Positions 29,001-38,000 of a stretch of 64,000 nt of DNA are shown here, one piece after another. The stretch spans positions 1,877,561-1,941,560 of the forward strand of contig JACAXG010000018.1 in assembly GCA_018881555.1 (NCBI GenBank), in the 5' to 3' direction. A model generated the notes under the pieces. The model was given only the letters and a program-made list of their open reading frames with translations, was not told the DNA's origin and made no database searches. The translations under genes and the position numbers were made by a program. The stretch's first letter is position 1. Every line of letters starts with the position of its first letter. Origin of the DNA: Amblyornis subalaris. Taxonomy: Eukaryota; Chordata; Aves; Passeriformes; Ptilonorhynchidae.

Positions 29001-32000
29001 CACTGCCCAGCATAAGCAACAGCCTGGTGGATAGACCCTCATCTGTGAGAACTGACTCAGTTTTAAGCCCCAGTAATATTTGACAAGCACAGCTCCTGAA
29101 ATGAGAGCTGTCCCTGAATGCAGAGATACCTAGAACTGAGAAAAATTTCTTGGAGCAATTTTTGTCAAAGCGCATACAGGACTGTCAGCTGTGAGTTCTT
29201 CTGAAAATTGGCTTCTCTTAAACTAANTTGTGTTTGTAGCACAGTTCTGTGAGTTCAGGTCCTGCACATTGAAAACTTCTGACTTCGTAGTTTGCCTTCA
29301 TCTGGGATGGACCAAAATCATACAAGTTTACTTGTGTCCAGTTCTTGCAGCCTTGTTATTTTTAGCTTGCCTGGTGTCTTTATTGGCTCTGGGGTCCACC
29401 AGCTCACAGACAGCAAAGATAAGTAGTACATCAGGAGAAAGAGGCCAGAGTGGGACTTGGATGGAGATGGATGGAGACAGCTGGAGACTGAAGGCCATCA
29501 CTTGACAGGATAGGGATGTGAGCTGACTGCCTTCAGCTTGGCAGGAAGAGTTTAATCACTAGGTAGGTGAAAGGAATGTGGACAGCAGAGGAAGAAATGT
29601 CTTTCTCATATGGAAAAGAAGACATCAGCAATGCCGTGCCAGAAACCCAGACTGTACACCCATCTCTGAAAGTATTTCCTGCCTGTAGCCAACTGTGGGT
29701 CTTCTTTAGCTTAAGCAAAAGACCATCTGCTCTGAAATGATACAGAAATTCACAGTTCGAGTCCCACCAGGATAGATTGCTAGGACTGGAGTGAGGAACT
29801 CAACTTACCATTCAAAACCTTATTTAACTCTGTGTGGTGGCACCCACCTCACTTCCTGCCTCCCCTTTCTAGGGTTTCCAATGCTCTAGACAGAGCAGTG
29901 GAATTTGAACCTTAAAAGTGACCATCTTTAGAGCAGCTGCCCGGGAGGTGGGTGGGCACACACATGTGACAGGAAGCTGCCCTTAGTCAGTGCCATGTCT
30001 CTTCTTCACTTGGTGGTCAGGTTGTGCAGCCCACCAGAGCCCACCCAGGTTTTAACTGAGCTTTTCTAAAGATGCTGCANTTGAGATCTGAGTTACGTGT
30101 AGCTCTGGTAAGAATAGGCAGTTGTTTGTTCTGTTCTGGCAGTCTGAAGGCAGAAATGGTTTTCCATAATTTAGCTTTTTGTTCCCTAAAATAAGGACAC
30201 AGAAAAAAAAATTACTTTCCTGGTCTGATCTGTCACTATCAGCACTAAAGAGTGAAGCTCACGGTGTGAGAGTAAGGCTCATAGCCAGCACATGTAAATG
30301 TGTATCAAAATGTTTGACTCTTTACTGTCAGACATGGCTATGCTTTATAGAGGAGAGTCCCNAAATAATAGTATGTGGGTCAAAGCAGATTAGCTAAAAT
30401 AGCAAGGACATACTTAGAATTGGAATCCANATAATGACTTTTTTAGACTAACATCAGAGAGTCAAACTGAGGAGTTACACAAGTTTTCATTATTCTCCAA
30501 GCATGCAAAAATGGCNCTTTTTTTCCCCTAGTGGCTTAAAGGTCTAGATCTTAAATGACAGCAGCTTGGCCTGCTTCCAGTTTTAATACTTTAAATCTAT
30601 ACTGTGAAACTGAAAACTGTATATTTTATCAGTCTGCCCTGCATTCATGGGGAATTTTATGCAAGGATGATGGTAAAGATGGTATTTCACATTTCTATTG
30701 CACTGTTCATTTGGATACCAATATTTTACATTCATTAAAAAATCCTTACAACATCCTTCCTCTGTAAGCACGCAGTTACTGCTCTGTGCTCTTTTCCACA
30801 GGAAGTGTTGATTTTCCACAGGAAGTGTTGATTTTCCACTGAAAAGCTGAATGTGTGAAAACTCAGCTTGTCTTGTGGGGTTTGAGTTGTCTCATGGCAG
30901 ATTGAATTTGAATTTGTCTTGTGAGATTTGGTCCTTATGCCTTCTGTGGGCCATGCACCTGAGTTAGCTTTGATCTTCCATGGTGGGCTGCTGCATTACT
31001 GCAGCTGTGATGTGCCACTTCTTGTGAACCAGAGATGTGACATCTTGGTGCTTCATGGAAAACTTGCCATGAAAGCCTTGTTTGAGGGGAAGAATAAGAT
31101 GACAAGGTATTGATCTGGCGTTTATTTCGTGGTGATCCCTTCTTGTCTCAGTTTTTTAGTTGATGTGATGCTTTATCCCCCATTTGACAGTAGAGTGTAT
31201 CCAGAGAGTAGGAGTGCCCGTGGGGTTAACCAGGAGGTGATGGGCAGCTCTCAAGTGACATGCTTCAGCTTCAGAAGTCTTGTATTGATTTGACTGGGGA
31301 GTGCAGTTCATGTCATTAATGTCATTAAATGTCAGAGGAGAGGGAAAACAAAGAAAAAACAGAGTTCAGAAAGCAAGTCCTTTTTATCTTCAGGGGTAGG
31401 AATTAGTGTGGTATACGAAGCACAGCATAACCTCAGGGAAGTGGGCAGTGATACAGGGCCTGACTGTGGCAGTCAGGTTTTCATGGTTGTATCAATCAGA
31501 GTGCAGAAAGGAGAGAGGCCACAGGAAGCTTTGCTGATAGAAGAACATCAAAAAGGAAGAAATAGCATTGCAACCTTCTGACTTTATTGTTGTGTTAGAA
31601 TAAATGAATGTTTAACTGATGAGTTTAGCTTAATCCTATGGAGTAACACCAGGCAGTCATTAATAAAGAGGAGTAGCTAAAGCACAACTGCCTTTTCTGT
31701 ACAAAATATATGGGTTTGGCTTCTGCTGAAAATGGGATGGATAGCTGCGAGTATGGTGAAGAACCAGAAAAGAGGCCAAGGGTTCATCTCTGCAAGCAGT
31801 CATGAGGGCTGGCAGCCCAGAAAATGGCATTAGAATTACTTACATGTGACACATTTTTCTTCTGTAGTTGGCCGTTTGTTAGCTTGTTGGATCTAGATTT
31901 GTGGACCAGAGTCATTCAGGTGTTTCAGAGATGGAATCTACATAATCAATTAGAGAAAATGATGACAGGCTCTGAGGGACATCACCCTTGTGGAGTGATG

Positions 32001-35000
32001 GAAGAGAAATCATAGTGAGTTTTAATGTGNTTGCCTCCTGTAAGCTTAATCAAGAGCTAAAAATATCACCTGTTTCCTGTGGATATTAGAGAACCTATCT
32101 TCTTTTTTGTCTTTCTATTTTTGCAAGATTCTGCGTATTGATTATGTTCTTCCTCCTTACTCCTGAGAGCAGCTGTGATCCAGTTCTGCTCTATGCCAAA
32201 AAAAATTTTCTCTAGACTGATAAACCCAACTTCTTAAATAAAAGCATTATTAAATGGTAGCTTTTTTTGTGTTTTACTCCATGCCTTTCTCTGCGTAAGA
32301 CCCTTAAGTTAGATAAATTCAGGGCACATATTTGACTTGCAGTGTGCTTTTTCTTGTTTAATTAGAAAACTACCNGATAGAAAACTTTCCTTTTTTATTT
32401 TCTTGGTTCTGTTTTGGAAGGTCAGATGAGAAGTATTCATGTAAGGTTTGCAAGGAAAATACACGTGCAGAAGAGACATGCAGGGGAACACTCTTGAAGC
32501 TCATAACTGCATNGTAAAATTTGCCATTATTTTTTAATGTGGTTGTGAATTAATTTATCTGGAGAGTGGCAGACATTTCATACAAGCTTCCGATCATTTC
32601 CTTAATCCTGGAGTAATCCTTTGTCCTGGTTAGTGGGCTTTTGCCTGATCTCTGTCGATAAGCAGCCTGGAACTGGAGGGGGCCATAATCCGGGAGTTCA
32701 GGGTGCTCCTGGGGGAAAGTGGAGATGTCCAGTGCCATTATTGCTCTTTAGTGATCTGTAGCCAATGTGTAAAGGCTGCTGGNGTGATTTACAGCCTATG
32801 CCTCTGGTGTGTGGGCTTGAAAGGTCCATTCACAGCCTGTCTAAGACCAAGGTCACCTTGGTGATGCCTGGTCTAAACCTTCNGTGTGTTAACTCCACAG
32901 TGGGGACCTGCAGGTGACGGGAAGTGGACATTGCCCCTATAGCACTGCCCAGAAAGCCATTGGAAAGGACAACTTCACTATGATTCCTGAAGGGGTCAAT
33001 GGAATTGAGGAAAGGATGACTGTTGTCTGGGACAAGGCTGTAGTAAGTAATTACTTACTTTTATGGACTAAAAAAAAATGGAGCATTGGCTGAATAATGA
33101 AAGCCAAGAGACTCTTGGCCATTGCTTAAGTGACTTTCTAATATATTTCTGAGAATTCCCTGAGAGAATGCTACTGTGAGGTGAATTGCTTATTTCAAAA
33201 GCCTCTTCCAGTTTTTTAAACTCAGGGCTGTGTTTCACTTCTGACACTGCAATAGGATTGCGTTTTATTAGACCTGAGGCTTCCCAGACTCCACTGCTCT
33301 ATTTTCCGTTTGTGTCAGAGCGGATGCTTCTGAGAGATGGAGCAGAAATTCTGGAGCAATTTAATGGTTTTGAAGTGGACCTCATATAAACGTGATGAAT
33401 GGATTGTTTGAATTCGGGAAGTGTCTCATCATTTTTGAGAAATTACAAATGGATGGCAGCTGAGCCTGAGGCTAAATGATGAAATGCTTTGAAGGAGAGC
33501 ATTGCATGTAATTCATACTGGCATATTTTGCAGTGGAGTGCTGGTATAAGTCAGGAATTTTTTGATGATTCCATGGGTTCTAATGTATATTGATAACCTC
33601 CCTCTATTGTCTGTCCCCACGTGCATACCCTGCACACTCACACACACTCACTGCCTTACATTGCAATGTGCTCGAATGCATATTGCAGACTGAGAAGTGC
33701 TAGTATTTACAATGCTCTGGTGAGCACTTCTCCCAGACTGTATTTCATAACCACTTTATTCAGGGACAGCTATTGAGATTCCAAGCACAGAAGGAGCATC
33801 AGATACCTGCTATGTAGGAGCAAAGCAGGGAATCAAGCAAAGCGCAGCCAGCCGCTGCTGTTTCTTTTGTCACTGCCGCCGTGGGAAGGAGCTGCAGCAA
33901 GGGCTGCATGGGATTTACAGGTGGTAACATTCAGTCGTGCACCACCGACTAGCTTACATTTTGCAAATCTCATGTTTTACTAGGCAGGAAATAAGTGTTT
34001 ATTTAATATTAAAAGGTTTGGCACTGTTCTTCCTTAGAATGTTGTTCTTGCTCATTGCCAGGGAAGACCCCAAAATAATCTACTGAGAAGTCAAAATGAT
34101 GTTCTGTTCAGTGATTACCATCACTGACTGTATACCAAGTTCTGTTGGTGATAACATTTCTCCAGGCAAGGGCTTTATAATTGGTTGTATTACTTAGATG
34201 TATAAGTTTGGTAATACTAATAATAAAATGGACTTAATTTGCAAGAAATGTTCCCAAAAGTGTTGCAATCTTGATCTTTTGTTTCATCTCGTAACACTCA
34301 TATAAGTTCCTCTGTTTTAAAATTGTTAAAATATTTCAATGGAAATTACTAGGACTAGCAACAAAACACACTTAGGCATCAATGTAGAAAAAGGGACCTT
34401 AGNTAACTGAGCACGTTGGTGGTATCATATGCACCAAAGTTTCATTGCCTGTCCTTTGCAATGCCAGGAGTAACACACTCATTTATTTGAAATTTCCAAG
34501 TAATGAGCCATACATAAAGTCCTGTGCGATACCATCTCTGTTCCATGCAACCTCACCATATCTATAAAGTCCATGCTTTCCAGTATCTCCTTGACCCTTC
34601 AGTCCTCTGAATAGTAAATCCCCATTTCATAAGCATGTTTTGCTCAAATCACATTGTTTTTTAGGCCACAGGCAAGATGGACGAGAGCCAGTTTGTAGCT
34701 GTCACCAGCACCAATGCTGCCAAAATCTTTAATCTCTATCCAAGAAAAGGCCGGATTGCTGTAGGATCGGATGCTGATGTTGTTATTTGGGACCCTGATA
34801 AGGTGAAGACTATAACAGCCAAAAGCCATAAATCGGTAAGGAGAAAATGAAAACCAGCAAGAAAAAAGAAATGTCACTGTTGGTTGTCAGCTGTTGACCT
34901 AAATCATGTGAATGCCAAATGCACAGGATACAGACGAGTGGGGCAACTGCCTACTCCTGTTCGGAAATGGGTAAATGTTTCAGGACATGAGAGTATTGAA

Positions 35001-38000
35001 ATCCTGTGTTGGAAGCNTTGGGATCAGGAAGGATTTCTTTTTTCTCTGCATATAGCCTTGCACTATTTATTTTTTGCATGCTTGTGGCAGATCTGTAAAC
35101 AGGTGTGAATCAGCAGCTCTGCAGCTGAGGTTAATAAGGCTGTGAGGATAAATTTAAAACCAGCTCATTTTTTTTGCTTACCTAAAAAGCACCTGGTATT
35201 ATAAATTGCNTGATGAAATCAACAATATTCTAAACTATGAGAGATGATTAAATGTTTTGATAGTACAGCTCTAATCAGCTTCATGGATGGGATTTTCTAT
35301 TTAATTCCAGAGCTTTGCTACATACTTCCCTGCGCTCAGTGCAGAGTACCAATGACTGACAGTTGCTTTCATTTTGACTGTGACATATTTTATCTTATGT
35401 GTTTTCTGTCTCAAGGTTGTTATCTTGCTGCTCAGTGCTTTGGTCTTTTGCATTGGGGAATTCTTCCAAAAGTTTTAGTGGAAATCCAGTAACGTGTTTT
35501 ATATTAAAAAGGCAAAAACATTTAGAAACCTTTAAAAAGTAAATTTACGTGATTCAGTTTCTATTTCTCTATTTAGAGATCTCTCTGTATTTTCAAGAAA
35601 GTAATAATCATCTGCCCTGTCATTCCCACTTAGATTCAGGCTGTCCTGGGCTTTTCTGGGCTTTTTCATACAGAAATTTGTGTGCTGGCCCTTTTGAAAT
35701 TTGCTTACACAGTCANAACAGATGCATGGTGGGACCAGGTCCTCTGTGTATCCAGCAGCTGAGTTACAATTTTCCTTCATACTAACGCTATCATACTTTT
35801 AGAGGCTCTGGATAGATATGGCAAATCTTCAAAAACAAGTGAGAGAAAGCCTTGATGGAAAATGAGAAATGGAAAGGAAAAGTCTGATGCAGGAAAGTCT
35901 GATGAGAAAGATCCTTTAAAATAATGTCATATCAAAATGCATTGCTTTTCCTTCATACAAAACAATTTTGCACACTTCTTAATGGCAGTTGTCTAAAAAT
36001 GTGACTACAGATGTACATATTATAAGTTACTAATTGAAAGAGATCTTGCAGTGAATATGTTGGTTGATCCTCAGGCCATTGAGTACAACATCTTTGAAGG
36101 AATGGAGTGCCATGGTGCCCCACTCGTGGTCATAAGCCAAGGGAAGATTGTGTTTGAAGATGGAAATCTGCATGTAAATAAGGGAATGGGCCGCTTCATC
36201 CCTCGCAAACCTTTCCCTGAATATCTTTACCAGCGCATCAAAATCAGGAATAAGGTAATGTCAGATGCTATTTAATCTTCTTTGTAGCCAAACTCTCTTG
36301 GAAGCACAGTAGGGNATGTTTTTAATGTTGTTGTGCTAGTAGGAGTCCATATGCAGTTGGGCTGCATATGACTTGCTCAAAAAATGACCACAAAACTGGC
36401 TCCTCTGCAGCTGTGAACTGATGTAACTTTAACACCATGAGCTTCAGAAGGTAGAACATACAATTGCTAGTTGGGCNTAATTGCCTTGTGTCCAGCTATG
36501 CAGGCTTCTGAAGAGAGGTGGAATAGTGACAGAGTTTACTTTTGGTTAAAATTCAGAAAAAGATAAAGCTTCTTGTGCAGGAGGGTTAGGCAGAATAAAA
36601 ATAGAATTTTAAATTGCATACTGAACTGCTACACTGCAGAGAAGAAAAGCATTTCAGCCAGAGATACTTATTATATTGGGCATCTCTGAACTGTTGTTAC
36701 TGCATTTGCTGAGCTGAGTATTAGCAGCATTCATGGCTCAGAAAAATTTTCTCTTTGGTTTAATAAAAAGCTTGGGAAATGACCAAGATTAAGACTAGTT
36801 TTGAATTATATCAGTGCTGTTCTGTTGAAAACCAACTGGCTGGGCACTAGTTTGGAGTTATTTGGAAATTGCTTCCTGTAACTGTGCAAGCACAGGCAAT
36901 CAGAAAATTTGACTAAACCTCGTATTTTCTTCAACCAAGGATATACCATAGGCTATGAGACTGGCAGCTGAAATTAAGCCTATGAGCAGGTCGATAGTTT
37001 TTATCTTTCATCATTTATTATACAAATTCTGTCAAGCTGCAGAAGAAAGGCCTGCACTTTTTACAAGAAGAGGCAGAGTAAAAAGCAAATGCACATGCAA
37101 AACTTTTGCAAAATATCAATCAGTGTTGCATTTTTTCACATTGTCCATGGAGATGACACAGGCCTTCTCTTCACACTTGCTGCTTAAGGGTTCAGTGTCT
37201 GGGAGTGCCATATAAATTAGTGACAAAGTCACTAAAATAGCGAAACCAGCACTTTAAAAACAAGTATCACAGAGCAGTGCCTTGTAGCAGGAATTTGCAC
37301 AAAAGTACCTGGACTGAGTAGCCTATCTCTGGATTTTGGGAGACATTTAATACTAGGGCAAGGTCTGCAGACAGACAAAGGGACTGATATATTTTCTCCT
37401 GTGGCTCCCTCTGCTGCCTGCTGAGAGAAAGGGAGAGCAGATCCATGCCCACATTTCCCACTCTCGGATTTTATCCATTGGAAAAACGTAGAAAAACCCT
37501 TTGATGGTTGTATCAGCTGCCGTATGAACATGTCAGTGCATGACAGAGGAATGTAGAAAAAACTTGTCAAGCAAGGGACTGCAAAGCTGAACTGGCAAAG
37601 GTTAGCAGTATAAACTTATCCCTGGAGCAGGGATGGCAGTATAAATTCATGCCTTTGTGGCTCCCTAGAAGATGGATTAATTGCTGTGATTGGCAGCTGC
37701 TCTCTTCTGGGCATTAGTTTTGGCTCAGCCTGCAAGACTGTGGCACTTCTGAGCCTGATGTCCCTGTCATCAAAAACAAGGAAAATGCATTGATTGCTTT
37801 GAGAGCTGGATCAAACCCCTGTGAATAGTGTCTTTCTGTACAGTATTTTAATTTCACTTTTAACCTGTTGGGGAAATGGCTCTGAAACCATAATCTTGTA
37901 AGCCACAGATTTCTGATCTTTTTGATGAGTCTTGCATTCTGCAATTCAATGGCTTCAGGCTCTTTCTGAAAACTGGAACTGTTCTTATTAAAATATTATT

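Noticed and set aside
29746..29770. GTTCGAGTCCCACC, resembling a tRNA T-arm
   Set aside because: The flanks do not form the T-stem and no acceptor stem, D-arm or A/B boxes at the right spacing are present.
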